DNA of 64,000 nt from Daucus carota subsp. sativus. Taxonomy: Eukaryota > Streptophyta > Magnoliopsida > Apiales > Apiaceae. The notes below the pieces were generated by a model. It did not search any database and was not told where the DNA came from. It worked only from the letters and a program-made list of their open reading frames with translations. Positions 51,022 to 62,940 of the stretch are shown one piece after another. Where the stretch lies: assembly GCF_001625215.2 (NCBI RefSeq), contig NC_030384.2:39714390-39778389 (forward strand), written 5' to 3'. Within the stretch, counting starts at the first letter, position 1; every line of letters begins with the position of its first letter. The translations under genes and the position numbers were made by a program.

Positions 51022-51347
51022 TTAAATCTTCATGAGGATGTGCGGGTATAGTATGCGGAGTAAATGTAGGTGGTTGGATTAGTTGTTTTATTTTTTTTCT
51101 TGTGAAATTGTATATCACACCGTTTCGATTATAAATTTTATTTTGGGGTGGCCTCGTGTATAAGTTGAGGAGGATTTAAATGTTAAGAGAGTTCAGATCC
51201 ATGGCCACGTGTAATTTAAATATTTAGATTACCAGAAGCAATTCCTAAATTACATCTATTATAAAATTCCTAAATTAAAAGACAAACTCAGTTACATCAT
51301 TATTATTAACGAAATATGTTATATATACGACATGTAAGTTTATATTC

Positions 51348-51520
51348 ACTCCGTCCCACGTGTCTTTTTTTAAAAAAAAAATCTTAAAATATAAATATAA
51401 ATTAATTTAATTCAGGGTATTTGTTAAAATTAAAAGAAATAAATTAAATACTCAATTAATATTTTTTTAAGTTACCTAATGTTTAGAAAATGACAAATGC
51501 GGAGTGAGGGAGAGGGAGTA
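51348..51520. mobile_element. Stowaway-like MITE in PPR promoter
   Basis: The left end ACTCCGTCCCACGTGTC and the right end GGAGTGAGGGAGAGGGAGTA are inverted copies of the CTCCSTCYSTCCC type. It is about 170 bp and AT-rich, and it ends only 35 bp before the first candidate start codon of the PPR gene (100 bp before the better one), so it may form part of its promoter or leader. Confidence 0.65.
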
Positions 51521-51555
51521 ATCAATAAAAGTCAACCCAAGTCTAAAAACTGGTT

Positions 51556-53385
51556 TTGTATGGGACCGACCTAGAAAATCTGCACTTGAAATCAAATTTG
51601 GAAGAGTCGAGTGTTACCAAAATGAGAGTATCAAAAGCACAGCTGCGCCACCACTACTCCACCGCCGTTTGGTACACTCCACCGCCACCCCTACCATGCC
51701 ATCACCACCACAACCCAGACCCCATTCTCACCACCCTCTCAAAAGCCTTACAAAACTCCCAAACTAAACCCCTTCAAACCTCTCTCCAAAAACTCATCCC
51801 TTCTCTTAAACCCGACCATTTCATCAAACTATTAGACCAAAACCCACAATCTTTCTCCCCTCATTCTCTCTTCTCTCTCTTCACATTTCTCTCTTCTCAG
51901 CCCTCGTTTAGACACACTCTCCATTCATATTGTGCCATGGCTTCTTTTTTGTCTCGCCATCAAATGTTTGATCAGTCCTATTCACTGCTACACTGTGTTA
52001 TTTCTCGGAAAGGTAAGAACTCTGCTTCTTGTATTTTTGCTTCACTTCTTGAATTTAGAGAGACCCATCGAGCTGATTTTGTGTTTAGTGCTTTGATTGA
52101 TGCGTTCTTGGAGTTGGGTTTTGTTTATGATGCAATTCAGTGTTTTTATTTGATGAGAAAATATCGAATTGAGATTTCATTTCGGTCTTGTGGTAGGATT
52201 TTTGATGATATGATCAAGTGTTGTACGCCTGTTATGGTTTGGGGGTTTTATTGTGATGCTCTGGAATGTGGGTTTCCTGGTGATGTTCGTAAATTTAATG
52301 TTTTGATACATAAAATGTGTAAAGAAGGTAAATTGAAAGAAGCCCAGCTGGTGTTTGATGGAATTAGGAAGTGGGGATTACGGCCTACGGTTGTTACTTT
52401 TAATACTTTGATTAATGGGTATTGTAGGTTTGGTGACTTGGAGGAAGGGTTTAGGATGAAGAGGTTTATGGATGGAAGTAGATGTTTGCCTGATGTGTTT
52501 ACGTATAGTGTTTTGATTAATTGGTTGTGTAAGGAGTGTAGGTTGGATGAGGCGAATGGATTGTTTGATGAGATGTGTAAGAGAGGCTTGGTTCCTAATG
52601 ATGTTACCTTCACTACTTTGATAAATGGGCACTGTAGATATGGGACTATTGTTGGGGCTATGGAGGTTTATAAAGAAATGTTGCAGAAAGGTGTTGAACC
52701 TGATTTAATTACGTATAACACTTTAATGAATGGGCTTTGCAAGAGTGGAGAGGTGAGAGGCGCTAAGAGCCTTCTCGAGGAGATGACCAGGAAGGGTTTG
52801 AAGCCAGATAAGATTACATATACTACACTTATTGACGGGTGCTGCAAGGAGGGAGATTTAAATGCAGCATTGGAGTTTAGGAATAGAATGAAGGAGGAAG
52901 GGATTGAACTTGATGAGGTTGCCTTTACGGCCCTTGTTTCGGGGTTGTGTAGAGAAGGACGGGTCATCGATGCAGATAGGTTGTTGAGGGAAATGTTGAG
53001 TGCAGGTATGAGACCAGATGATGCAACATATACTATGGTCATTGATAAATTCTGTAAGCAGGGAGATGTTAAGACGGGGTTTAAGTTGCTGAAAGAAATG
53101 CAGGCTGATGGACATGTACCGGGGGTAGTAACCTATAATGTGCTCATGAATGGCCTGTGTAAACAAGGACAAATGAAAAATGCAAATGTGCTGTTAGATG
53201 CAATGCTTAACCTAGGAGTGGTTCCAGATGACATTACCTACAATATTTTGTTGGAAGGGCATTGCAGGAATGGAAACCCTGAAAATTCAGAGAAGCTGCG
53301 TAATGAAATAGGGCTTGTTCTTGATTATGCCTCTTATAAGTCCCTAGTAGATGACCTATACAAAAATTCAAAAGAGATGACATAG
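51556..53385 (+). CDS. P-class pentatricopeptide repeat protein (At1g09680-like)
   Basis: This is an intronless frame of 609 residues, as usual for plant PPR genes. From about residue 244 there are ten regular 35-residue P-type repeats, seen as runs of VVTFNTLINGYCRFGDLEEG, VFTYSVLINWLCKECRLDEA, LITYNTLMNGLCKSGEVRGA and so on, with a final partial repeat. Weaker repeats lie before them. There is no E or DYW tail, so it is not an editing-type protein by structure. Such proteins bind organellar RNA in mitochondria or plastids. The first ATG (51556) is possible. The in-frame ATG at 51622, giving MRVSKAQLRHHYSTAVW, looks like an organellar presequence and is the better start, which gives 587 aa. 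Similarity in length and layout to At1g09680 is from memory and should be confirmed. Confidence 0.93.
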   Translation: MYGTDLENLHLKSNLEESSVTKMRVSKAQLRHHYSTAVWYTPPPPLPCHHHHNPDPILTTLSKALQNSQTKPLQTSLQKLIPSLKPDHFIKLLDQNPQSFSPHSLFSLFTFLSSQPSFRHTLHSYCAMASFLSRHQMFDQSYSLLHCVISRKGKNSASCIFASLLEFRETHRADFVFSALIDAFLELGFVYDAIQCFYLMRKYRIEISFRSCGRIFDDMIKCCTPVMVWGFYCDALECGFPGDVRKFNVLIHKMCKEGKLKEAQLVFDGIRKWGLRPTVVTFNTLINGYCRFGDLEEGFRMKRFMDGSRCLPDVFTYSVLINWLCKECRLDEANGLFDEMCKRGLVPNDVTFTTLINGHCRYGTIVGAMEVYKEMLQKGVEPDLITYNTLMNGLCKSGEVRGAKSLLEEMTRKGLKPDKITYTTLIDGCCKEGDLNAALEFRNRMKEEGIELDEVAFTALVSGLCREGRVIDADRLLREMLSAGMRPDDATYTMVIDKFCKQGDVKTGFKLLKEMQADGHVPGVVTYNVLMNGLCKQGQMKNANVLLDAMLNLGVVPDDITYNILLEGHCRNGNPENSEKLRNEIGLVLDYASYKSLVDDLYKNSKEMT

Positions 53386-56144
53386 CTGGTGCATCTGAAA
53401 ACATGTGTCATATGCTTAAATCAGTTTGATCAGATACGGTGGTCTTAATAGAGACTTGAGAAGTGGTAGTGAATTATGAAGGCGGTTATGGAGTTTTGAC
53501 TTATCAGGGTCCATTGGGCTTTTGTGTTGATACGAGTTGATGCCCCGAATTTCTGGAAGTTCAGTTGGATTTATGTCTTCTCATAATTCATGATGATTCT
53601 GTCACGGGATTTCAAGTTTTAGTCACATTCGAGTCTATACCCTGTCATGTATTCTTCTGGGGCTATGGACATGGACATTGGGGATTGTGAGTGGTCTATG
53701 CGACCAGAATTGTGTTGCAACAGGTAATCAATTAATGGTAGATAAATAAATCTATAACAGTTTTTTTTTTTTTTTTTTTTTTGCGACTATTTTGCCTAAA
53801 AGGCTAAAACTGATTAGTTGCAGAAGTCTAGTATGGTTGTTTCTATACTCCTGCATATAAATACATCACGCATGTTGTATATGTTTTGGCATTTGTGGTG
53901 TATTTCTCCCATGTATGTGTACAATTTCAATATACCTATGAAGTTGTATATTAAGTTTCATCTTGTATACCTAAGAAGTTCCAATAGCAGATTACCAGCC
54001 AAATTTTCACTAGCATTGAATACTGGATCGAAGTACTGAAAACATCTGGCTGTCTTTCATCTTATTTCTTAACAACTTAATACTCATGATCCCACAATTT
54101 TGGATGTAGCTTGAGGGCATCTACAGTATCATCATTCTCACATTCATAGTTTACAGCTCGAAATAGGATTACACTGAGAGTTGTGGTTATGCAGATGGTA
54201 ACTAGTCTGATATAGGATGAGGTATACAGCTTAGAATTGCCTTCTTTTCTCTGACAGAGAATTTGAGTGTGAGAGCAAGTAGGCTCTTTGTTTTCAGCTG
54301 GGATGTTGAATATTAGAGAGCTGGACGGGCATTGCAGAGTGATGGATTTATGGTTATAAAAATGGTAAAGGGGCTTCTCACAAGAATGTCAAGACGTGAC
54401 GCAGAGGACGAGCATCAACAGGTTGGCAGTCTTATAGCCTTCATTATTTTTATATATTATTGCCATGAAATCCACTAACCAGTGTTTTTGCTTGTTAATT
54501 TTTGTTAACTTTTTCATTAAAATATATGTGTATTAAAAGCAACATCGTATATTTGAAGAAAATATGATCCCAACTCTGAGTTCTTTACTTTTGAGCAGCA
54601 GTCTGATAGCAGTTGGTAGATTACTTGCTTAGTTATTAGGACTTGGGACTCCAATCATTACATCCACAACTGAACTTTTGTTTATAATAGGTAGAAATTT
54701 GATTCTTTTTTATATATATATAGAAATCCGTGAAATGCGTATTGGTTTAAAAAAAATTTAGCATCCAAGAATATACATGTTAATAAATTCTTCCCCTTGC
54801 CCTTCTCTTTTATATCTCTTGAGGATCTTTGTTTAAGATGTAAAATGTTTACCGTTAATTTACTGTTTGTACAGGTAACAGGTAACAGGACAATTTGCAA
54901 GAGGGAGCCAAATGTACAGGATTACAGGAGTGTGGGAGTACTTGTACAGAGCTCCAAACAGTAAAATAATCCTTAAATGTGAAACCTCTATTCTGTACAG
55001 TAATGTCGTTGATCATTTACAAGAAGTAATTTACACGAGTTTGACAATATTGTGAGTGGCTCCTGTTTTATAATGACTACGATGAAAAATTCTCAGTATT
55101 CTCAAATATATGTGGTATCAGGGAGGAGTCAGGCAGCACTTGGTGCCAACTGAGCAGTGGTGCCACAATTCGAATCCTCCTTTGAGTTCAAAGTGACACA
55201 GATTGGCCAGTCTACTTGTTATTCAAGTCAAGGACATGGAGTAAAGAGTTTGTTTTATATAATTTGAATTGAAGCATACAAATTTCAACTGTGATAAGTC
55301 ATCAAGTATCTGGACAGCAGACTAATTTTTAAAATGCGACCAAATTTTACTTGCAGACAGTGTAGATCAAGTTTTATGTATTTGTTCTTCAATTTCAGTT
55401 AGACTCTGTTTTAATAATTTTCGAACAAACAACTAACTCGATGAGAGGATGAGTGTTGAGAGGCCTGGCATTACAAGAAGTGAAGTAAAGCTTGAATCAC
55501 CAAGCTCTTCTTATGAATGAAGATGCCCCCAAATCAACATTGATTTCTAGTAAAGTGACAAGTCTTCTAGTGTTTACATGTACCAAACTATGCACTAGCC
55601 CACTGCCCTCTTGGTAGAGGGATACATCATAATTCATACATACATTAGAGAGCAATAGTCTTGACCACTTTTTTCTCCACTTAATCTTTTTAATGTTTCG
55701 GCTGAGTCTGTCCTTTTTGGTTGTTTGTGGAGCTCAACTTATTTGAAAAAATGGTTTCATCTTTTCCTCCTTGCAGTCCCAACAAAAGTACACTGCATTG
55801 TCTACAACACAACTGTGACCCTCCAAGCCCTGTACCTATCCTACAGACAAAGGAAATAATAATCAACACAATGTCATTTATGATTATTTTGTTTCTTAAC
55901 ACGTTCCCACTGTACAAGCTAAAGACCTGCTATTAGGAAACTTTTTCAGTCCAGAGCTTTGGTCTATATTAATTAAGTTAACAGTCCCTTACTATGGTGA
56001 CTGTTTAAAAATAAATAGACCCTCGCTTCAATCGGATAACTAAAAAGCATATTCACCATATTGGAAAAACATTTTTACGCTTCTGAGAATTTGAATGATC
56101 AAGACTTTTCACTAGAAGTATGGAAAAGTAGAGTGTAGTGCGTC
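53386..56144. other. PPR 3' flank and intergenic DNA
   Basis: The first several hundred bases are only mildly AT-rich and may be a long 3' UTR. A run of 22 T lies at 53761-53782. I see no other gene. Confidence 0.4.
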
Positions 56145-57168
56145 CAGGGGCGGAACCAGAGGGGGGCTAGGGTATACTAGAGCCCCCCTAATTCAAAAAA
56201 ACAGTGTATATTTTTTTTAAGCCCCCCTAAGTTATTGAGATGTCAATATAATTTTTTTTAGCTCCGTTGGATTATAAATATCATAGAGAGACTTGCTTTC
56301 CAAATTTCAAGGTATGATATTTTGATTGATTCTTGGATAAATTGTTATTCTTTAATCTTTTCGTATCTGCTGTGATTTTGTGTAAAAAGATTGTTAATTG
56401 AGGGTTCCGGATTTCTCAAGAATTAGAGTTTGAATTTTGAACTATTTTACATTTGTTCTTTTGAATTATGATGGTCACTTACTTGTTTTCAAAAAACTTT
56501 GCACATAATTACATTACTCTTCTTATATGTTAAAATTTGCATGGATCCTCTTCCAGCAGCTTGTATAATCTTAAGAAATGCTCCTGCACTCTATATAAAA
56601 AGTATCGATCTGAAATGTTCCCGAACACGATTCCACTTCGACATCCAGGGATCACGTTCGAGTTCGCTGACTTTGGCGATCCACCTTTAACTTAAGCGAT
56701 ATAACAAAGGAAGATAACTTGACATTATCTTGATTGAAATTGTTTTTAGAAACGTACTTTAGTAAAAGAAATAAGAAAAAAAAGGAGCCGGGAAGATGAT
56801 ACAAATGAAAGAAAAGGCACACGAAACATGCTTTTTTACAAAAAAGATGTAGATCCCGTTATAAATACGTATTGAAGGTCTTTACCATTTATTAAGTAAC
56901 ATTAAAATTCATTTTTTGATTAACTTACTTCTCTATTTTCGGGTAAAATAAATATTTTAATCATGAAATCATAAGTAGACTATATATTGTTAGAGAAAAA
57001 TCACTAAAAGAGATCAAGATATCGAACCGCGAACGGGATTCACGAGTAATCGTACCCGATTCATAAGAACTAGCAGTTTACGTACCCGATCGTCCGTACC
57101 TAGTACCCGAATGACCCGTGAACAACACTGTTTGAGCCCTCTAAGTCTAAGTCCTGGTTCCGCCACTG
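56145..57168. mobile_element. Non-autonomous hAT element
   Basis: The left end CAGGGGCGGAACCAG and the right end CTGGTTCCGCCACTG are inverted copies, flanked by a perfect 8-bp duplication AGTGCGTC (56137-56144 and 57169-57176). The 8-bp duplication and the CAGNGGCGGANCCAG ends fit the hAT superfamily. The 1024-bp interior has AGCCCCCCTAA text repeated near the left end (about 56180 and 56220) and no transposase frame. Confidence 0.92.
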
Positions 57169-57176
57169 AGTGCGTC

Positions 57177-58089
57177 CGTGTGTTAACTTCTCCTAAAGTT
57201 GATTGACATAGTAATTGATATCATCGACATCTCTGAGTGTTTTAGTCCTCGCATGTATTACTTCTCCTAAAGTCTAGATATCATCGAGCTCCTTGATTTG
57301 TCTCGCTAAGTTCAGGGGCAAAGTCCGCAGTCAAAATAAAAATCTTGACAAAATCACAGATTCGACTTGTCAACTGGTTGTAATCAATTCTAGATAAACA
57401 AGTTCACCTGGAACAGTAGTCCCAACTCCCAGTTTCAATACTTGCCATCCTCTATAGTTGTATAGTTGGTTACTATCGAAATATAGTATTACAGATAGCG
57501 TAACATATACTAATAAAAGTTGTAATTTGACGCCAAAATGTCCAAATCAATTGCAGAAGCAAAGGCACAAAGAACTTTTAGAATGCAACAAAAGAGTACT
57601 AATACTCTCTGTGCCAGAAACGTAGAAGCAATCCCAGCTGCTTACAGCATTACACCCTACCATGTGTTACACATATAATGAAGATTCCCCATGCCTTTTC
57701 ACTATGCATTTACACTTTTTTATGATTTTCATGCGTGTGGGTATGTGTACATGCACCCTGCACGCATATGTTTCATCTGTATCATACCATTCAGAGTTGC
57801 AGGAGCATGTTATCCTTAAAATTGCGTATGAACAAGTAAGAAAGTTGCGGAAATTTTGCTTTAATCGAACTATAATCCGACATATAGACTTGTAATCATC
57901 AGGGATTAATAAAGATTACATAAAATCATTCTTTTTGCTCTAGTTGTAATTTGTAAATGAGTGGATGATTAGCTAGCTGCTAATCATACCAATATCAAGG
58001 CCAGACTCTGTGTAGTGGCAATAGTTTCTAGTGGCAATCTATATATACACACATCACACACCTTTAACAACAACTATAACAACTTAATT
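57177..58089. other. Intergenic DNA, 3' flank of the protease
   Basis: The right-hand 100-200 bp should contain the minus-strand protease 3' UTR. The text CTTCTCCTAAAGT followed by related sequence occurs twice (about 57188 and 57262). No gene is supported. Confidence 0.4.
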
Positions 58090-59475
58090 TTATACTGATC
58101 TACTGCAATCAGCTTTTCCAAACCCCACTTTAAGACTTCTGAGATCAAATTCCACCCAAAGATTCTGCTGATGAAAATTCCCAATAATATTACTTGTAGC
58201 ACCTAACAACTCTGACCTCCCAATTCCGAAGCAGTGGACCCCGCCTCCGACATTCTCCAGCACCCTCTCCTTCTCGATCATGATCTCCACACCTTTGTCG
58301 AATTGGAATACAAGGTCTCCGATTGATCTCCCTATCTCCACTGCATTCCCATCAAAACACATGTCCAGAGTGTTTTCGTAAACAAAGCCTCTTTTTATTT
58401 TTCCACCTACTAATCTCACGATTTCCTGCCTCACTTTTGTGTAAGCGGCGTCTACTAAGAATGTGTACTCCGTGCCAGAATCGATCATCGTCTGCCCAGC
58501 GCCACCAGCGTTTGGTAAAAACGTTGATGACGCTATGTCGAGTTTCTTCCCGCCAATACTTATTCCAACCATTTTTAAAGTATATGCCAGAGGATCAAAA
58601 TTAGGCATCAAATGACTTCTAGCGAATGTCAGAATGTCGACGTAATGAAATGTATGCGAGTACGGATTTTGACCTAGGTAGAAAACTCCATCTGGCATTA
58701 CATTGGCGAGCTTCTGGCGAAAAGGGACACAATAAGAAAATTTACTGAGCCTAATTTGGTAAGGTAATGAAAACCTCCCGAGGTTCATCCCTAAAATACC
58801 CTCTGCATCGCGTGATTTCATAGCACAGCCTAGGATTAGAGGAGGGGTGCTTTGGTATCGCGAAAAAGATAGTTTCTCTCTGACCAGATTGCCCTCAGCA
58901 TAAGTTCCATCTGCATAGAAGTAGGAGTAGTGACAGTGTCGAGTTCTGTCACATGAGGTGGGGAGGGTAAAATCAGGAATTGCAGGTTTACATTGTGGAT
59001 GGTTGCATGGGAGTATGGAGTAGGAAGATGAGCGAGACGGATCAAAAGAAGTTTTATGGTGAGGTTTACGCGGGTTTTTCTTGCGACACTGGATCCACGA
59101 CAGCTGACTGCCTGTGTCGATGACCATTTGTTGTACTTGTGGCGGGGTTCCTATAGGTAAAGAGACTATCAAGGCCATTGAGTATTTAAACCATGACCTG
59201 AAGTGAAAGCTTCCGTGTGAGTAGGATTTGGAACTTGCTGATATTTGTTGCGATGAGATTAGAGAAGAGCGGAGAGTGGAGTTGGGAGAAAGAGTGAGCG
59301 GAGTTAGAGGGAAGGAGAGGGACAGAGAGTCATTGAAGACCGGACTGAAACTATTTGGATTGAAGTTTTGGATGGCTGAGAGTTCGTTAACATGGTACGA
59401 AAACATCACCAGCAAGTGTAGGAAGATGGTAGTGTAAAGAGCCATGAAGATGTAATGAGAGAAGTCTAGGTTCAA
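58090..59475 (-). CDS. PCS1: PCS1-like aspartic protease (A1 family), 461 aa
   Basis: This is an intronless frame with a signal peptide or anchor near the N-terminus. The ATG at codon 11 (MALYTTIFLHLLVMFSYH) would give a more typical signal start. The two catalytic aspartates are D120 in IDTGSQLSW and D332 in MIDSGTEYT. The flap tyrosine is Y187 in YFYADGTYAEGNL. Many paired cysteines occur between the two lobes, as in nucellin-like plant enzymes. The C-terminal end IIGNFHQQNLWVEFDLRSLK is typical of the family. PCS1 (PROMOTION OF CELL SURVIVAL 1) is an ER-retained or secreted enzyme known in Arabidopsis to prevent early cell death in reproductive tissue; the assignment here is by overall similarity. 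No plant-specific saposin-like insert is present. Confidence 0.9.
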   Translation of the reverse strand: MNLDFSHYIFMALYTTIFLHLLVMFSYHVNELSAIQNFNPNSFSPVFNDSLSLSFPLTPLTLSPNSTLRSSLISSQQISASSKSYSHGSFHFRSWFKYSMALIVSLPIGTPPQVQQMVIDTGSQLSWIQCRKKNPRKPHHKTSFDPSRSSSYSILPCNHPQCKPAIPDFTLPTSCDRTRHCHYSYFYADGTYAEGNLVREKLSFSRYQSTPPLILGCAMKSRDAEGILGMNLGRFSLPYQIRLSKFSYCVPFRQKLANVMPDGVFYLGQNPYSHTFHYVDILTFARSHLMPNFDPLAYTLKMVGISIGGKKLDIASSTFLPNAGGAGQTMIDSGTEYTFLVDAAYTKVRQEIVRLVGGKIKRGFVYENTLDMCFDGNAVEIGRSIGDLVFQFDKGVEIMIEKERVLENVGGGVHCFGIGRSELLGATSNIIGNFHQQNLWVEFDLRSLKVGFGKADCSRSV

Positions 59476-60360
59476 GGAGTTGTGAAGTAAGAAAGTTTAA
59501 ATGGATGGTCGATCACATATATACATTTTCGGTTATGTATTTGTATAAGTGTAGTCTTTGTAGGTGTATTTGTATTTGTAGTGTTGGAATGTGAAGAAAA
59601 GATGAAACCAGGGCCAGATGAAGTAAGCAGATGAAAAGGTATTAGTTTCCTTAAGTAGGGTTAGGTAGTTGCTTCAGATATCGGTATACTTTATAAGGGT
59701 TCGGGTCTCTCACATACGGTCACCGTAACATACTATTAACAATTTTTATTCGTAGAAAAAAATTAATCCGAAATATTCTACTAACGTCAGATTGCACCTA
59801 TTTTGTAATATACATGTTGTACGTGTAATGAATATATTAGACAGAGGGAGAGCTTAACTATTAAGCATCCTTCCTGCCTCAACTGAATGAAACAGAGCGT
59901 AATGCATAATATATCAAATGTCTATCTTTAAAACAAAAGGAGAAGAAAAGAATGCAAGCAAAGATTAAAAAAGTGCAGAATATTTGAACAACAAATACAT
60001 AATAGTCAAAAGCGAACAACTTCCTACAGACTAATGTTTAATGTGCTTTTTGCATTTTTGTTTAATCTGATGTGATATATTTTTACTGCTGGATGCCATA
60101 CTTTGCTTCTTCCTTGGTGGAGAATGAGTTGCATACCTAATTCAATTTACAAGTAACAACCCCAGAAGGTGTTAAATAAGGATAGTGCTGTAAAGCTGTA
60201 ACTATGCTTATATTGAAGGCTTCATTGGTACTTGAATTTATTTCTATATATATATTACTATAGTAGTAGTATTGTTTTTATAAACTGGAAAAATAAAAAA
60301 AATTCAACAAATTCAAATCAAACACGTCTCAAACCGTCACCCTACCGATAAGATTTACGG
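59476..60360. other. Protease promoter side and intergenic DNA
   Basis: On the minus strand a TGTATATATGTG text lies near 59515-59526, a possible TATA box for the protease, though it is close to the first start codon. The rest is AT-rich with no gene support. Confidence 0.35.
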
Positions 60361-60825
60361 GGGTGTATTCGATTGGGATTTTAATGCATTGTTTTTAGTC
60401 TATAGATTTTAATGGATTGTATGGGATTTTGATTTTGTGCGGATTCTTGACGAAATGTCGCAGAGTTGATAGGATTTAGGTATAATGCTTCAAAATCCCA
60501 TTGAATTTGGTGGGATTTCAAAAAACTTAAAATACACCGAAGAATGCCACAAAATCCATCATTTTATGAAATGAAAAAAAATCCATCAGCATTTGAATAC
60601 CATCAGATTTTAATGGATTTCAAACAATCCCAATCGAATACCCTCGGATTTTAAAGCATAATTTAAAATCCCAATTGAATACCACCAGATTTTGTAGCAT
60701 AATTTAAAATCCCAATTGAATACCTCAAGATTTTAATGGATTTCAAACAATCCCAATCGAATACCCTCGGATTTCATGAATGCAAAAAAATGCTTTAAAA
60801 TCCCAATCCAATAAATCTTAAATAT
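60361..60825. mobile_element. Decayed TIR element related to 2818-3834
   Basis: The left end GGGTGTATTCGATTGGGATT matches the left end at 2818. The right side has TTTAAAATCCCAATCCAATA. Inside, a block beginning TTTTAATGGATTTCAAACAA is repeated near 60609 and 60732, probably by internal tandem duplication. No clear target duplication and no coding frame. Confidence 0.6.
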
Positions 60826-61220
60826 TTTCCGTTTATATTAATAGTGTTGTTTTTATAAAACAGTAAAGAAAAAAATCAACCAAATCAAATGTGTTAATTA
60901 AACACATCTTAAACCCGTCAATCCCTGACAAAAAACACATTAAAGTTACCTCTAAGATGAAATTTACAGTGACCTAAATAGGATGTGTCTGCAAAGATGT
61001 TCTAAGCAATAACATTGTTCATTTTACACCTTCTGCAACCTCGTCTTGGTCATCACTCTCTGGAACACTCTCCTCTTCACCAGCGTGTACTAATATGGCC
61101 AAACCATACTCTCCTTTGGTGCTCAAGATTGTTTATCTAACAATATATTGAAGTAATAACTATTTACATATGTCTCTATGTGATTTTACACAGCATTTTG
61201 GGTCCATGTATTATGCGATA
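60826..61220. other. Short intergenic spacer
   Basis: Moderately AT-rich sequence with no clear structure or gene. Confidence 0.4.
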
Positions 61221-61538
61221 GGGTCATGTTTCAGAGAGAACCATTAGAGAGAGAACCCTTAGAACCATTACCTTATTTCTAGTATTAGTTAGTGTTCTGC
61301 AGCAGAACTTCAAATAAAAAAAGTATTAGTTAGGATTCTGCAGCAGAACTTCAAATGAAAAAAATGTCTTTTTTATATATTATATTTTAAAACTACTTTT
61401 GAACACATATAACGATGCAAAAAAACATGTACTTAGATTTAGATCCTGAAAATTTATGAAAAATATAGGGTTCCGTAGCGGAACCTCAGTGATTCCATGG
61501 TTCTATTTTAAGCATTGGTTCTCTCTTGAGCGCGACCC
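61221..61538. mobile_element. MITE with GGGTC ends and about 10-bp target duplication
   Basis: The left end GGGTCATGTTTCAGAGAGAA and the right end TTCTCTCTTGAGCGCGACCC are inverted copies with a few mismatches. The flanks are TTATGCGATA (61211-61220) and TTATGGGATA (61539-61548), a 10-bp duplication with one difference. That length suggests a Mutator-like origin. The interior has a tandem pair with TTCTGCAGCAGAACTTCAAAT (about 61296 and 61331). Non-coding, 318 bp. Confidence 0.8.
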
Positions 61539-61548
61539 TTATGGGATA

Positions 61549-62940
61549 TCTAGTACTATTGCATTATATGAATAAATTCTTCATACATACGTGTCACATG
61601 TTTAATTAGTGCACACACTCCTGGAAAAGCAGCCAAATAACCAAGTTTAGAATTCATATTTCTATTTAAAATGTCGACCTTGTACCCCAAAAGCACCCAG
61701 AGTACCTAATACTGCCGCCAAGGTCGGCATTATGCATCGTAGAAATCAGAAAATCATACTTATGTATAATATATACAAAACATTTGCCTAATGCAATCGT
61801 ATTAGGAAATAGGGAACACATGGTGACCATTTGAGAATTCTTCTCGTTGCAGAAACTGATACTGCAAACATGATTTTACACAATCAGTAACATTTCAACT
61901 GTTTTCTCGATACCAGAATTTTATGTAAACTACAATTTTTGACTTGAAAGAAGCTTCTTTCCCAGATCATGACACTCTTTGTAACAAATTCTATTGGCCA
62001 GTGGCCACAACCACGACCATGTCAAATTGGCGCACAAGGCATCAATCACTACCTCTATTTGGAGAATGGAGGTAAATATTCACTAGCAATTCGTTATTCT
62101 TATATATATAAATAATACTTTTGTTGTATGTGCAGTAATATTGTCAAGTTGTGATCGCAAGTCAAGACTATTATATGCAAAAACATCATCTTATTCAACT
62201 TTACCATGGACAAAGAACTTGTTTATCTGAGTTGGCAATGATTACAGGTTTCTATTTCTTTCTCAGCTTTACTGATTATTATTTAGTTCACATTTATATG
62301 CCAACCAATTTTGAGGCTTTAAAAGAAGGGAATATATAATAGTAACCAACATATAATACAAAATTAACTTATTCAATATACCTGATCTTTTCTGTCCCAT
62401 TCTTGACATCCAGAAGGACCAGAACAGTGACGACTAGAAAGACACCAATGAATCTGAAAAACCAGTGTGAGAGACTGGCTGAGGAATATAAGCAAGGCAC
62501 TGAATCAGTAGACCTTCTGAACATGATCTTTATCAATACCTCTTAGCAACTTGTGGCACTTAAACAGAGAACCAGCAATTGAGTACCATGATTATTAAAT
62601 CTTCTAAGAAAGAACTCTATACTTTCAAATAACAAATATCAAGCTTCACTTAAGTCATGCAGCACTGAAATTAGCTGAAAACACAAGATCATCTCAGCTG
62701 TTCACACAACATCCTAGGTTCTTGTTACGTTACAAAAAAATACAATCGAAAGCTTAAACTTCATGTTGCCAATTATGACCAAGACTCAGATATTGCATGG
62801 CAATTTATACAATAATTCATTTTTCCCGTTAAAGGAGCCTTCTTTTCTTGTCTTGGCTTGGAATTCCTATGATAAAACATACAGAATCACTCAGGAAACC
62901 TTCCGAGTCTAACTTTATTGAAATCACCACATATCATTAC
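61549..62940. other. Intergenic DNA and complex I gene 3' flank
   Basis: The right-hand 150-250 bp should be the 3' UTR of the minus-strand complex I gene. The rest is AT-rich with short chance frames. Confidence 0.4.

Noticed and set aside
52248-53172. Minus-strand frames across the PPR gene
   Set aside because: The periodic PPR repeats create antisense open frames; they show no independent coding features.
55130-55200. Text with ATTCGAATCC resembling a tRNA T-arm
   Set aside because: No acceptor stem, D-arm or anticodon stem could be paired around it.
62151-62339. Short plus-strand frame as a gene
   Set aside because: No conserved motif; lies in AT-rich DNA downstream of the complex I gene and has no exon partners.
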